Below are positions 20,430 through 34,517 of a stretch of 64,000 nt of DNA, piece after piece. A model generated the notes under the pieces. It saw nothing but the letters and a program-made list of their open reading frames with translations, was not told where the DNA came from and did not search any database. Positions within the stretch are counted from its first letter, which is position 1, and every line of letters begins with the position of its first letter. The position numbers and the translations under genes are program-made. Origin of the DNA: Anadara kagoshimensis (taxonomy: Eukaryota > Mollusca > Bivalvia > Arcoida > Arcidae). Where the stretch lies: the NCBI GenBank assembly GCA_021292105.1, contig CM037866.1:474756-538755 (forward strand). The letters are read 5' to 3'.

Positions 20430-22190
20430 ATTAGTGAACTGTTGAAATACAAACTATTCCCAGTGTCGCTTTCTAAACCTGATACATCAGGACCCTTGTT
20501 ATCTGCAGCCGACGAGTCGGATCTTTAAAATATCCCTAAAAAGAAGTTTGCATGGAGACATTACTACCAAAATAATTAATGGTCAAACTTTAGTTGTAGT
20601 ACTGGGAAAACGGAAAGACATCAATACATTCGGCGAATTAGGAAACGCACAGACTGTTTTTATCCACGCGAAAGATAAATGTATGAAAATCGATGTCATT
20701 ATGATAGATATGACAACTAATCCATAAAAGGTGAAACCATCTAGAGATAAAAGAGGATCAGGTCCCCGTTCTGTTAGAAAAATTACTGATAACTAAAATG
20801 TCCCTCTGCCATCAAATTGGTAAGATAAGTCACCAAGAAAACAAATAGGATCTCGTAGTAATCCAAGACACTTCTTAGCTTAGCTGAGGGTATCAGGAGG
20901 TCCAACAGACAGCATGTTTAATTCATGAAGAGGAAGGAGTGTAATCAATCAAAAACAAACATACAATTCATGTCCGAATCACAATCCAGAAGCAAAGTAA
21001 AAACTTTGGTACTGACAAGTTAGGTTAGACACGTGAACTTCCATCAGGGTAAGTGAGGCCGGGTGCTCCGGAAGGGTAAGCTCCTCCTGTTTAGCTAGCT
21101 ACACCCGCCACGTGTTAAATCAAAATTGTGTGAAAGGAACACGGAACTATGAGACGTCAAACATATCCAGGGCAATCCTGGACACAGAAACATCAAACTT
21201 ACCAACAATAGTGTGATGACGGCCATAAAACGTTTTGAGGGCCTTGATAAGCCTAGGCTTGCAATATCCCTGAGTCAACAATTTATTTGCAAGCAGCCTA
21301 CTTCGTTGTACAAAGTCCCCGTAGTTTTAAAGCTTTACACAAGGAAGTCGATACTAGAATTGTTCCCCATGGTGTTGATGCTTACATGTAAGGCTATAAA
21401 AGAACAGTTGTTGTCTGTCGTGATACTGATGACCTTATTCTTCTGTTGCTTTTAAATGAGGAATTATGATTCCAGACGGGGACATCTAAAGTTCGACCCT
21501 GTTCATAGCATAAAATTATCACCTCTGGAGAGGAATAAGCTCCCAGTATTCCATGCAATTACAGACTGTAAGACTGTCAATTAACTTTCTGGACATTCTA
21601 AATACAGCATTCCGTGTTTCCAGGGAAAACACAGGTCTTCTTCCCACTCTTGCAAGAGGGATTTTTTCTGAACTTGTGAGTGCAGATGCCTTCATTGAAT
21701 GTACCTAGCGAAGATTTCTCATCTACGATGTAAACTGTTCCTCTCAGGGGAAAAGTACAAATGAAAATTTGCTTCCAACATCATATGCAACCGACCTACA
21801 TATTCAACGTGCACACTATTAAACTGCTGTTTGGCTGCATTTAGTTATACCTGGTATTTGTTCCAGATCTCCCATCACACGGATGGTGCTAGTCTCACTA
21901 ACTTGCGTACTGTATGCCTTTCACTTCCAGTGGAGGTTAGTCCATCGACAAAATCCCTCAAACTGGCTCTATTCTGCGCAATTTTACCCCCTCTGTTTCA
22001 ATTCCAGAAACTTGTCTCAAGGTGTCTTTTATTCTTGTTTGTTCCATTTGAAAGTTTTGTGATGTTATTGGCAGGTGTCTTGAGTGTGACCTATCCATTC
22101 CCAATGTCGCTTTTGTGTTTATGTTTCCAAACGTCCTTGTTTTGTGATCCACCATAAACTTTTCGTTACTAATTTTGTCTTGTCATCTGG
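20430..22190 (+). pseudogene. degenerate copy of a large dispersed 'DTD' gene family
   Basis: Read across frameshifts and stops, the plus strand gives in order: 'LKYKLFPVSLSKPDTSGPLL' near 20440; 'FGELGNAQTVFIHAKDK' near 20640; a 'DRY..SIKG..R' region and 'GSGPRSVRKITDN' near 20700-20800; 'VDTRIVPHGVDAY' then 'GYKRTVVVCRDTDDLILLLL' near 21350-21450; 'FHAITDCKTVNYFSGHSK' near 21555; 'LLPTSYATDLHIQRAHYQ' near 21775. This order matches a family of large uncharacterised proteins found in many copies in molluscs and cnidarians, in which the EADTR..H and DTDVL..L motifs suggest a PIN-like nuclease fold. Function is not established. Several frameshifts and stops show that this copy is dead. Assignment is from recall of the motif order. 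Confidence 0.7.
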
Positions 22191-22443
22191 CAACAGGACC
22201 ACGAACAATACTAGTTTTTATACTTAAATCTGAGTTTTTTTCACAAATTAAACTTGTTATTTTTTTTCTTAAATCTTACTTTGAACTTTAACTTTCTTAA
22301 GACAATTACGGGTCAAAGGATCATGAACAAAACTTAACTTTTTGGACTTAAGTTAAGTATTTTCCTGATGTTCACGATTATTCTCGACCAGTTAAGTTAG
22401 TGCGAGTCTGAATGTGACTTAAAAACAGTTTTAATGAGAAAAT

Positions 22444-22778
22444 TATAAATTGATTGATTGCATGGAGTTTTACGGGTTTTTACGTATTTCAGTCATATCA
22501 AGACGTCACTAGTGGCAGAAATGTTGACCTTTGCAGTGAACTTAGGGAAATGTGCAGGAACAGTTTCTTAACATGTTACACCCGCCTTGGCACTGGGCAT
22601 AGGATTTTAAGATCTCTCTCAAAGGATCTCGTGACTTTCGTTACGAAATACCGAGTATTTGGCAAAAGAACAGTCACTACCTTATATCAAGTCTTGGTCA
22701 GACCCAACTAGGGTTCGAACCCAGGACTCACCACATACGGGGAGTGAGCGCTATACCAATCGAGCTACAGTAGGGGTA
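22444..22778 (-). mobile_element. tRNA-derived SINE with 14-bp target duplication
   Basis: The minus-strand head contains a tRNA-like B box (GGGTTCGAACCC on either strand) and A box region (TAGCTCGATTGGTATAGCGC). The body matches the SINE at 9333-9657 (aaagaacagtcactacc). The tail ends in CAATCAATCAATTTA. Exact direct repeats TTTAATGAGAAAAT flank it (22430-22443 and 22779-22792), so this is a clean retroposition. Confidence 0.88.
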
Positions 22779-22792
22779 TTTAATGAGAAAAT

Positions 22793-24280
22793 AACATTTA
22801 CCAAAATCATGTCATGCATTGCTGAAATGTAAATATAAATCATGTTGCACTACAAGATGTACATGTAGGGCATACAATTTAAAGGGTGGCTGTATGCACT
22901 TGCAATGGGACCGTTGAACCGTTGATTGGTTGAACCCTTTGAATGATAATGCCACAGATAGTGATATTGATGAATGAAAAGAAATCGTTAGATGTGACTG
23001 ATATATTCCAGAGATTCTCGTGACTATGCCTTGCCGATTACAGTACTTGTGGTACTTTGATTTTAAACTTTTAATAAATTTCAAATTATAAGTTGGGTTT
23101 AAACAATATATTAGTTTTAATCACAGTCATGTATTAACAAAAGAATTATATTTTAGCATTTTGATTCATGCTTTGATGTTTAATGTATACTTTTATTTTA
23201 TTCTATCTTGAAGCTTGTGTCAGAATTTTGAAAAATAACATTGAAATATTTAAGGTTTAGCCAAAACAGTCTCAATTAGCTTCCAAGTCAATGTTAAAAT
23301 ACACGAAATGCTATGATTGCATGAGAACAGATTTATTTGATTTATTTAAATCTCAGAAAGTATATATTTGGACAACTATAAACTAATAAAGAAATTTTTG
23401 GGGGAAAAACCACTATCTGACCTTTGACCTTTTATCTACTAAACCAAGGGTCGATCAGCTTGGCAACAGGTTGATTCTTGACCCCTAACCTATGATGATA
23501 TAAGACAGCTATGTTGCCAGCTTTGAACACTCATGTCCCCCTATTGTAAAATTTCATGTTTTTTCCACCAGACTATAAGCTTTCAAAATAAAATGTTTGA
23601 ACTTTTTGTAATATAGTTTAAATTTGGTACTTAGAAATCGGTTTAACTCACCACTGTCTGAGCTACACTTGATCATTAGACAGACTAGATGTACATTTCC
23701 AATCAAAGTAGAGATAAGCTTAAACTGTCCAGGGATGATATATAAGCTTAAGATTCATATGGACACATGGTTCTGGTCATTTTTTATTTTTTTCGAAAAC
23801 GTCCTTTATTATATCTTTTTGCGTCAAAATGTGCCTGCTTCTAAAACCGGTCATAGGGTGTTGAGATGTTTTTTGTTTGTTTTTTTTTTTTGGTTTTTTT
23901 TTTGTCTCAAATTCCACCATTTAAGATCCAAGTCGACCTTCCATTCGACGGTCGTGCGTGCAGACAATTTTTAACTAGTTTCGACCCGGGCTAGTGATAG
24001 TCAGAGCAAACTTTGTTGGTTGGAACTTGGAATTTGAAAGTGACAACTTTAGAAATCTTACATTTAACTTGAATTAAATCTTATAATTTGATATAATTGC
24101 CTATATACATATTTAATGTCAATATGAGGATGTTGGGAGACTGAGGGGGTAAAACATTACCTAGACTTGCACAAGTCCCTATATTAAATTATTAATTTCA
24201 GTATCTTGCCCCTTTAAAACTATTACAGAGATCAACTGACAAAAGTCAATTTACTATCAAAACCCAGGAATATATAGCCT
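22793..24280. other. no gene seen
   Basis: AT-rich sequence with a T-rich tract at 23869-23901. The open frames here (for example 23624-23974) have no recognisable domain and atypical composition. I see nothing functional. Confidence 0.6.
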
Positions 24281-25105
24281 ATACACCATGCCACCATCCC
24301 AGACCGAACTGACCAGTACGATATGAATGAAAAATCTTGAATATTGTTAAACACCAAATGTTACTCCACTATACTCCATGCCACCATCCCAGACCGAACT
24401 GACCAGTACGATATGAATGGAAAATCTTGAATATTGTTAAACACCAAATGTTACTCCACTATACTCCATGCCACCATCCCAGACCGAACTGACCAGTACG
24501 ATATGAATGAGAAATCTTGAATATTGTTAAACACCAAATGTTACTCCACTATACTCCATGCCACCATCCCAGACCGAACTGACCAGTACGATATGAATGA
24601 AAAATCTTTAATATTGTTAAACACCAAATGTTACTCCACTTTACACCATGCCACCATCCCAGACCGAACTGACCAGTACGATATTAATGGAAAATCTTGA
24701 ATATTGTTAAACACCAAATGTTACTCCACTATACACCATGCCACCATCCCAGACCAGACCGAACTGACCAGTACGATATGAAAGAAAAATCTTGAATATT
24801 GTTAAACACCAAATGTTACTCCACTATAGTCCATGCCACCATCCCAGACCGAACTGACCAGTACGATATGAATGGAAAATCTTGAATATTGTTTAATACC
24901 AAATGTTACTCCACTATACTCCATGCCACCATCCCAGACCGAACTGACCAGTACGATATGAATGAAAAATCTTGAATATTGTTAAACACCAAATGTTACT
25001 CCACTATACTCCATGCCACCATCCCAGACCGAACTGACCAGTACGATATGAATGGAAAATCTTGAATATTGTTAAACACCAAATGTTACTCCACTATACT
25101 CCATG
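24281..25105. repeat. 90-bp satellite array
   Basis: About nine copies of a 90-bp unit starting 'atactccatgccaccatccc', with few substitutions and one 5-bp internal duplication (agaccagacc near 24751). Each unit carries 'gaccgaactgaccagtacga'. Confidence 0.96.
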
Positions 25106-25179
25106 CTAGAGCTGGCCGCATATTGATCTTTGCATTAAATGTAGAATATGTCAGCAGTTTTTAGCAATTCATTTTAAAT

Positions 25180-25180
<1 letters not shown>

Positions 25181-25243
<63 letters not shown>

Positions 25244-25256
25244 TTTTTTTATTTAG
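25181..25256. repeat. ATTT microsatellite
   Basis: About 17 copies of TTTA. The stretch 25257-26019 that follows is AT-rich and holds no gene that I can support. Confidence 0.95.
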
Positions 25257-26019
25257 TCATTTAAAAAGAAAACAAATCGAAGATTTTATAATATACTTTA
25301 ACTGAATACATATATTATATTGTAAGTTCTGGGTTGTGTATAGTTTCAGGGTTTATATTTGCCCTAACCCGACTTAAATCTTATTTGTAATTATAAGCTG
25401 AATCCGTTTTGAACATCGAGGTTACTGTAATACGAATGTCAGACTTTTTTCTTCAATAATATTTACTCATGATTTTCATTAAATTTCAGATATCGTTACT
25501 TATATGGAGTTGAAAAACTAATCGGAAATAATTTTGATTTCTACTGAAAAATCCTATTCATGATGCAAAAAAGCCGTTTTGAACAATTCTGTAAAACAGA
25601 TAATTTTTTAAAAACTACAATTAAATTGAGGGGGGTAGAATAGAAAATCTTAAAGTATAATCATTTTTATTAAATAATCTATATTCAAATAAAACGCACA
25701 TAATACCCTCTCCACTAACTGTATAGTATAGCTTCTTTAAGAGGTCAAAATATAGAACGTCTTATAAATTAATGCTTTTCAAATAGCGTGTATTAACCTG
25801 TATACTACAACAAGTGATATCGCCATAGTGACGGATAAACTTCCTGTTAATCCTATCTGATATATTAATGTGACACACACCACGGGTAAGTTTATATATA
25901 TAGTCATACATACAAATCCAAGTATTAAATTAGGGCAGCAAGTTGCCATATTTATTCTTTGACGCTACAAAAATGTACGATTTATGCAATTATAATAAAA
26001 CAAATAATGACATAGTAAA

Positions 26020-29000
26020 TACAGGGAATTGCATATCGGAGATAACTGTGTATATTATACACCGATACTGTGGGTAGAGGGCGCGGTGGCCTAATGGATA
26101 AGACGTCAGTCTTCAAATCCAGGGTCTCTCACCGCTGTGAGTTCAAGTCCCAATCGAACCACATGTGGGAAAGTGAATTTTCCTAACCGTTGACCTTTAC
26201 TGATTCACCTGGTATCAGTATAATGGACTGGGGAAGTGGTACGCTTGTCTGCGGTGTACTGACTCTGTGAGCTAGCACGGTAAAGTCGCCCTGAGTGCGC
26301 GCTAGTACAAGGCAGACCATACAACACACTCGCACTTCACATGCATACACAAAAAATTGTTCATAGATAAATCCATAGAGATTAATTAAATATATCAGCG
26401 AATAGCTGAAAAATTGCTGATGCGACGTTAAGCAACATTCAACCAACCAACAACCAACGATACTGTGGGAACAGATAATTGCCACGTGTATATTATACAC
26501 CAGTACACTGGGAACAGATAACTGTATAATATACACCGGTACAACTGTGTATACTATACACCGGTACACTGGGAACAGATAACTGTATATACTATACACC
26601 AGTATACTAGGAACAGATAACTGTGTATGTTATACATACACCGGTACACTGGGAACAGATAACTGTATATACTATACACCGGTATACTGGGAACAGATAA
26701 ATGTGTATATTATACACCGATACTGTGGGAAAAGATAATTGTCACGCGTATAATATACACCGGTAAACTGGGAACAGATAACTGTGTATACTATACACCG
26801 GTACACTGGGAACAGATAACTGTATACTATACACCGATACTGTGGGAACAGATAACTGTGTATATTATACACCGATACTGTGGGAACAGATAACTGTGTA
26901 TATTATACACCGATACTGTGGGAACAGATAACTGTGTATATTATACACCGATACTGTGGGAACAGATAACTGTGTATATTATACACCGATACTGTGGGAA
27001 CAGATAATTGTGTATATTATACACCGATACTGTGGGAAGAGATAACTGTGTATATTATACACCGATACTGTGGGAACAGATAACTGTGTATATTATACAC
27101 CGATACTGTGGGAACAGATAACTGTGTATATTATACACCGGTACACTGGAAACAGATATATGTGTATACTATATATCAGTACACTGGGAACAAATAACTG
27201 TATACTATACACCAGTACACTGGGAACAGATAACTGTATACTAGACACCGGTACACTGGGAACAGATAACTGTGTATACTATACACCAGTACACTGGGAA
27301 CAGATAACTGTATACTATACACCGGTACACTGGGAACAGGTAACTGTGTATTCTATACACAAGTACACTGGGAACAAATAACTGTATACTATACACCGGT
27401 ACACTGGGAACAGATAACTGTGTATATGATACACCGGTACACTGGGAACAGATAACTGTATACTATACACCGGTACACTGGGAACAGATAACTGTATACT
27501 AGACACCGGTACACTGGGAACAGATAACTGTGTATACTATACACCGGTACACTGGGAACAGATATATGTGTATATGATACACCGGTACAATGGGAACAGA
27601 TAACTGTATACTATACACCAGTACACCGAGAACAGATAACTGTGTATACTATACACCGGTACACTGGGAACAGATAACTGTGTATATGATACACCGGTAC
27701 ACTGGGAACAGATAACTGTATACTATACACCGGTACACTGGGAACAGATAACTGTATACTAGACACCGGTACACTGGGAACAGATAACTGTGTATACTAT
27801 ACACCGGTACTCTGGGAACAGATAACTGTATACTATACACCGGTACTCTGGGAACAGATAACTGTATACTATACACCGGTACACTGGGAACAGATAACTG
27901 TGTATATGATACACCGGTACACTGGGAACAGATAACTGTATACTATACACCGGTACACTGGGAACAGATAACTGTATACTAGACACCGGTACACTGGGAA
28001 CAGATAACTGTGTATACTATACACCGGTACACTGGGAACAGATATATGTGTATACTATACATCAGTACACTGGGAACAAATAACTGTATACTATACACCA
28101 GTACACTGGGAACAAATAACTGTATACTATACACCAGTACACTGGGAACAGATAACTGTGTATATGATACACCGGTACACTGGGAACAGATAACTGTATA
28201 CTATACACCAGTACACCGAGAACAGATAACTGTGTATACTATACACCGGTACACTAGGAACAGATAACTGTGTATACTATACACAAGTAAACTGGGAACA
28301 AATAACTGTATACTATACACCAGTACACTGGGAACAGATAACTGTGTATACTATACACTGGTAATCTGGGAACAGATAACTGTGTATATTATACACCGGT
28401 ACACTGGGAACAGAAAACTGTATAATATACACCGGTACACTGGGAACAGATAACTGTGTATACTATACACCGGTAAACTGGGAACAGATAACTGTGTATA
28501 CTATACACTGGTAAACTGCGAACAGATAACTGTATACTATACACCGGTACACTGGGAACAGATAACTGTGTATACTATACACTGGTTAAATGGGAACAGA
28601 TAACTGTGTATACTATACACCGGTAAACTGCGAACAGATAACTGTATAGTATACACCAATACACTGGGAACAGATAACTGTATACTATACACCGTTACAC
28701 TGGGAACATATAACTGTATTACTATACACCAGTACACTGGGAACAGATAACTGTGTATACTATACACCGGTACACTGGGAACAGATAACTGTATACTATA
28801 CACCGGTACACTGGGAACAGTTAACTGTGTATACTATACACCAGAACACTGGGAACAGAGAACTGTATACTAGACACCGTTACACTGGGAACAGATAACT
28901 GTATACTATACACCGGTACACTGCGAACAGATAACTGTGTATATGATACACCGGTACACTGAGAACAGATAACTGTATACTATACACCGGTACACTGGGA

Positions 29001-32000
29001 ACAAATAACTGTATACTATACACCAGTACACTGGGAACAGATAACTGTATACTATACACCGATACACTGGGAACAAATAACTGTATACTATACACCAGTA
29101 CACTGGGAACAGATAACTGTATACTATACACCGGTACACTGCGAACAGATAACTGTATACTAGACACCGGTACACTGCGAACAGATAACTGTATACTAGA
29201 CACCGGTACACTGCGAACAGATAACTGTATACTATACACCAGTACACTGGGAACAGATAACCGTATACTATACACAAGTACACTGGGAACAGATAACTGT
29301 GTATACTATACACCGGTAAACTGGGAACAGATAACTGTGTATACTATACACCGGTAAACTGCGAACAGATAACTGTATACTATACACCAATACACTGGGA
29401 ACAGATAACTGTATACTATACACCGTTACACTGGGAACATATAACTGTATATACTATACACCAGTACACTGGGAACAGATAACTGTGTATACTATACACC
29501 GGTACACTGCGAACAGATAACTGTATACTATATCGTTACACTGGGAACAGATAACTGTGTATACTATACACCAGTACACTGGGAACATATAACTGTATAT
29601 ACTATACACCAATACACTGGGAACAGATAACTGTATACTATACACCGTTACACTGGGAACATATAACTGTATATACTATACACCAGTACACTGGGAACAG
29701 ATAACTGTGTATACTATACACCGGTACACTGGGAAAAGATAACTGTATAATATACACCGTTACACTGGGAACATATAACTGTATATACTATACACCAGTA
29801 CACTGGGAACAGATAACTGTGTATACTATACACCGGTACACTGGGAACAGATAACTGTGTATACTATACACCGGTAAACTGCGAACAGATAACTGTATAC
29901 TATACACCAATACACTGGGAACAGATAACTGTATACTATACACCGTTACACTGGGAACATATAACTGTATATACTATACACCAGTACACTGGGAACAGAT
30001 AACTGTGTATACTATACACCGGTACACTGGGAACAGATAACTGTATAATATACACCGTTACACCGGGAACATATAACTGTATATACTATACACCAGTACA
30101 CTGGGAACAGATAACTGTGTATACTATACACCGGTACACTGGGAACAGATAACTGTATACCATACACCGTTACACTGGGAACATATAACAGTATATACTA
30201 TACACCAGTACACTGGGAACAGATAACTGTGTATACTATACACCGATACACTGGGAACAGATAACTGTATAATATACACCGGTATACTAGGAACAGATAA
30301 CTGTGTATACTATACACCGGTAAACTAGGAACAGATAACTGTGTATACTATACACCGGTAAACTGCGAACAGATAACTGTATACTATACACCAATACACT
30401 GGGAACAGATAACTGTATACTATACACCGTTACACTGGGAACAGATAACTGTGTATGATACACCGGTACAATGGGAACAGATAACTGTATACTATACACC
30501 AGTACACTGGGAACAGATAACTGTATACTATACACCAGTACACTGGGAACATATAACTGTATATACTATACTCCAGTACACTGGGAACAGATAACTGTGT
30601 ATACTATACACCGGTACACTGGGAACAGATAACTGTATACTATATCGTTACACTGGGAACAGATAACTGTGTATACTATACACCAGTACACTGGGAACAG
30701 ATAACTGTATACTATACACCGGTACACTGGGAACAGGTAACTGTGTATACTATACACCAGAACACTGGGAACAGATAACTGTATACTAGACACCGGTACA
30801 CTGGGAACAGATAACTGTGTATACTATACACCAGTACACTGGGAACAGATAACTGTATACTATACACCGGTACACTGGGAACAGATAACTGTGTATACTA
30901 TACACCAGTACACTGGGAACAGATAACTGTATACTATACACCGGTACACTGGGAACAGATAACTGTGTATACTATACACCGGTACACTGGGAACAGATAA
31001 CTGTATACTATACACCGGTAAACTGCGAACAGATAACTGTATACTATACACCAATACACTGGGAACAGATAACTGTATACTATACACCGTTACACTGGGA
31101 ACATATAACTGTATATACTATACACCAGTACACTGGGAACAGATAACTGTGTATATTATACACCGGTACACTGGGAACAGAAAACTGTATAATATACACC
31201 GGTACACTGGGAACAGATAACTGTGTATACTATACACCGGTAAACTGGGAACAGATAACTGTGTATACTATACACTGGTAAACTGCGAACAGATAACTGT
31301 ATACTATACACCGGTACACTGGGAACAGATAACTGTGTATACTATACACTGGTAAAATGGGAACAGATAACTGTGTATACTATACACCGGTAAACTGCGA
31401 ACAGATAACTGTATACTATACACCAATACACTGGGAACAGATAACTGTATACTATACACCGTTACACTGGGAACATATAACTGTATATACTATACACCAG
31501 TACACTGGGAACAGATAACTGTGTATACTATACACCGGTACACTGGGAACAGATAACTGTATACTATACACCGGTACACTGGGAACAGGTAACTGTGTAT
31601 ACTATACACCAGAACACTGGGAACAGATAACTGTATACTAGACACCGGTACACTGGGAACAGATAACTGTATACTATACACCGGTACACTGCGAACAGAT
31701 AACTGTGTATATGATACACCGGTACACTGAGAACAGATAACTGTATACTATACACCGGTACACTGGGAACAAATAACTGTGTATACTATACACCGGTACA
31801 CTGGGAACAGATAACTGTATACCATACACCGTTACACTGGGAACATATAACAGTATATACTATACACCAGTACACTGGGAACAGATAACTGTGTATACTA
31901 TACACCGATACACTGGGAACAGATAACTGTATAATATACACCGGTATACTAGGAACAGATAACTGTGTATACTATACACCGGTAAACTAGGAACAGATAA

Positions 32001-34460
32001 CTGTGTATACTATACACCGGTAAACTGCGAACAGATAACTGTATACTATACACCAATACACTGGGAACAGATAACTGTATACTATACACCGTTACACTGG
32101 GAACAGATAACTGTGTATATGATACACCGGTACAATGGGAACAGATAACTGTATACTATACACCAGTACACTGGGAACAGATAACTGTATACTATACACC
32201 AGTACACTGGGAACATATAACTGTATATACTATACTCCAGTACACTGGGAACAGATAACTGTGTATACTATACACCGGTACACTGGGAACAGATAACTGT
32301 ATACTATATCGTTACACTGGGAACAGATAACTGTGTATACTATACACCAGTACACTGGGAACAGATAACTGTATACTATACACCGGTACACTGGGAACAG
32401 GTAACTGTGTATACTATACACCAGAACACTGGGAACAGATAACTGTATACTAGACACCGGTACACTGGGAACAGATAACTGTGTATACTATACACCAGTA
32501 CACTGGGAACAGATAACTGTATACTATACACCGGTACACTGGGAACAGATAACTGTGTATACTATACACCAGTACACTGGGAACAGATAACTGTATACTA
32601 TACACCGGTACACTGGGAACAGATAACTGTGTATACTATACACCGGTACACTGGGAACAGATAACTGTGTATACTATACACCGGTAAACTGCGAACAGAT
32701 AACTGTATACTATACACCAATACACTGGGAACAGATAACTGTATACTATACACCGTTACACTGGGAACATATAACTGTATATACTATACACCAGTACACT
32801 GGGAACAGATAACTGTGTATATTATACAGGTACACTGGGAACAGAAAAACTGTATAATATACACCGGTACACTGGGAACAGATAACTGTGTATACTATAC
32901 ACCGGTAAACTGGGAACAGATAACTGTGTATACTATACACTGGTAAACTGCGAACAGATAACTGTATACTATACACCGGTACACTGGGAACAGATAACTG
33001 TGTATACTATACACTGGTAAAATGGGAACAGATAACTGTGTATACTATACACCGGTAAACTGCGAACAGATAACTGTATACTATACACCAATACACTGGG
33101 AACAGATAACTGTATACTATACACCGTTACACTGGGAACATATAACTGTATATACTATACACCAGTACACTGGGAACAGATAACTGTGTATACTATACAC
33201 CGGTACACTGGGAACAGATAACTGTATACTATACACCGGTACACTGGGAACAGGTAACTGTGTATACTATACACCAGAACACTGGGAACAGATAACTGTA
33301 TACTAGACACCGGTACACTGGGAACAGATAACTGTATACTATACACCGGTACACTGCGAACAGATAACTGTGTATATGATACACCGGTACACTGAGAACA
33401 GATAACTGTATACTATACACCGGTACACTGGGAACAAATAACTGTATACTATACACCAGTACACTGGGAACAGATAACTGTATACTATACACCGATACAC
33501 TGGGAACAAATAACTGTATACTATACACCAGTACACTGGGAACAGATAACTGTATACTATACACCGGTACACTGCGAACAGATAACTGTATACTAGACAC
33601 CGGTACACTGCGAACAGATAACTGTATATTATACACCAGTACACTGGGAACAGATAACTGTGTATACTATACACCGGTACACTGCGAACAGATAACTGTA
33701 TAATATACACCGTTACACTGGGAACATATAACTGTATATACACACCAGTACACTGGGAACAGATAACTGTATACTATACACCGGTACACTGCGAACAGAT
33801 AACTGTATACTAGACACCGGTACACTGCGAACAGATAACTGTATATTATACACCAGTACACTGGGAACAGATAACTGTGTATATGATACACCAGTACACT
33901 GGGAATAGATAACTGTGTATACTATACACCAGTACACTGGGAACAGATAACTGTGTATTATACACCAGTACACTGGGAGCAGATAACTGTGTATATGATA
34001 CACCAGTACACTGGGAATAGATAACTGTGTATACTATACACCGGTACACTGCGAACAGATAACTGTATATTATACACCAGTACACTGGGAGCAGATAACT
34101 GTGTATATGATACACCAGTACACTGGGAATAGATAACTGTGTATACTATACACCAGTACACTGGGAACAGATAACTGTGTATACTATACAGTATAGTATA
34201 GTTCACTGGGAACGTATAACTGTTTTTTATACCAATACACTGGGAACAGATAACTGTATACTATACACCGGTACACTGGGAACAGATAACTGTATACTAT
34301 ACACTGGTAAACTGGGAACAGATAACTGTGTATACTATACACCGGTATTCTGGGAACAGATAACTATATACTATACACCGGTACACTGGGAACAGATAAC
34401 TGTATACTATACACCGGTACTCTAGGAACAAGTAACTATATTTTATACACCGGTTCACTT
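26020..34460. repeat. 36/38-bp satellite array, 8.4 kb
   Basis: More than 200 copies of a unit built on 'ggtacactgggaacagataa' plus 'ctgt(gt)atactatacacc'; units with or without the extra GT are 38 or 36 bp. The left end (26020-27110) has mostly 'gatactgtggg' variants and the rest 'ggtacactggg' variants. Larger blocks repeat: for example, sequence near 30281 recurs at 31943 and that near 31490 at 33155, a higher-order period of about 1.66 kb. A SINE interrupts the array near its left end. Open frames of 60-135 codons on either strand come from the near-36-bp period and are not genes. Confidence 0.96.
26075..26458 (+). mobile_element. tRNA-derived SINE inserted in the satellite
   Basis: It begins with a tRNA-like head: A box TGGCCTAATGG (26087-26097) and B box GTTCAAGTCCC (26141-26151), closest in look to tRNA-Arg. 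It ends with 'gcgacgttaagcaacattca' and an (AACC)n-like tail. Exact 11-bp direct repeats GATACTGTGGG (26064-26074 and 26459-26469) flank it and are themselves part of the satellite unit, so the insertion postdates the array. It belongs to a different subfamily from the other SINEs in the window. Confidence 0.92.
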
Positions 34461-34483
34461 ATACGATCTAATGTTTCTATGTA

Positions 34484-34498
34484 TTCTTTTCTTTTCAG
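34484..34498 (+). promoter_or_regulatory. splice acceptor before the B-box exon
   Basis: A pyrimidine tract and CAG (ttcttttcttttcag) lie 19 bp upstream of the start codon. If used, the intron before it contains the whole 8.4-kb satellite. Confidence 0.65.
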
Positions 34499-34517
34499 GT
34501 TATTGCAGAGTAACAAT

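Noticed and set aside
26080..26155. tRNA-Arg gene
   Set aside because: The A and B boxes are the head of a SINE with a long body, a tail and target-site repeats; the cloverleaf is degraded.
26183..34425. Many open frames of 60-138 codons with repeated YSYLFPVYRCIV / SIQLSVPSVPVY peptides
   Set aside because: They are read-through of a 36/38-bp satellite, occur on both strands and in several frames, and have no gene context.
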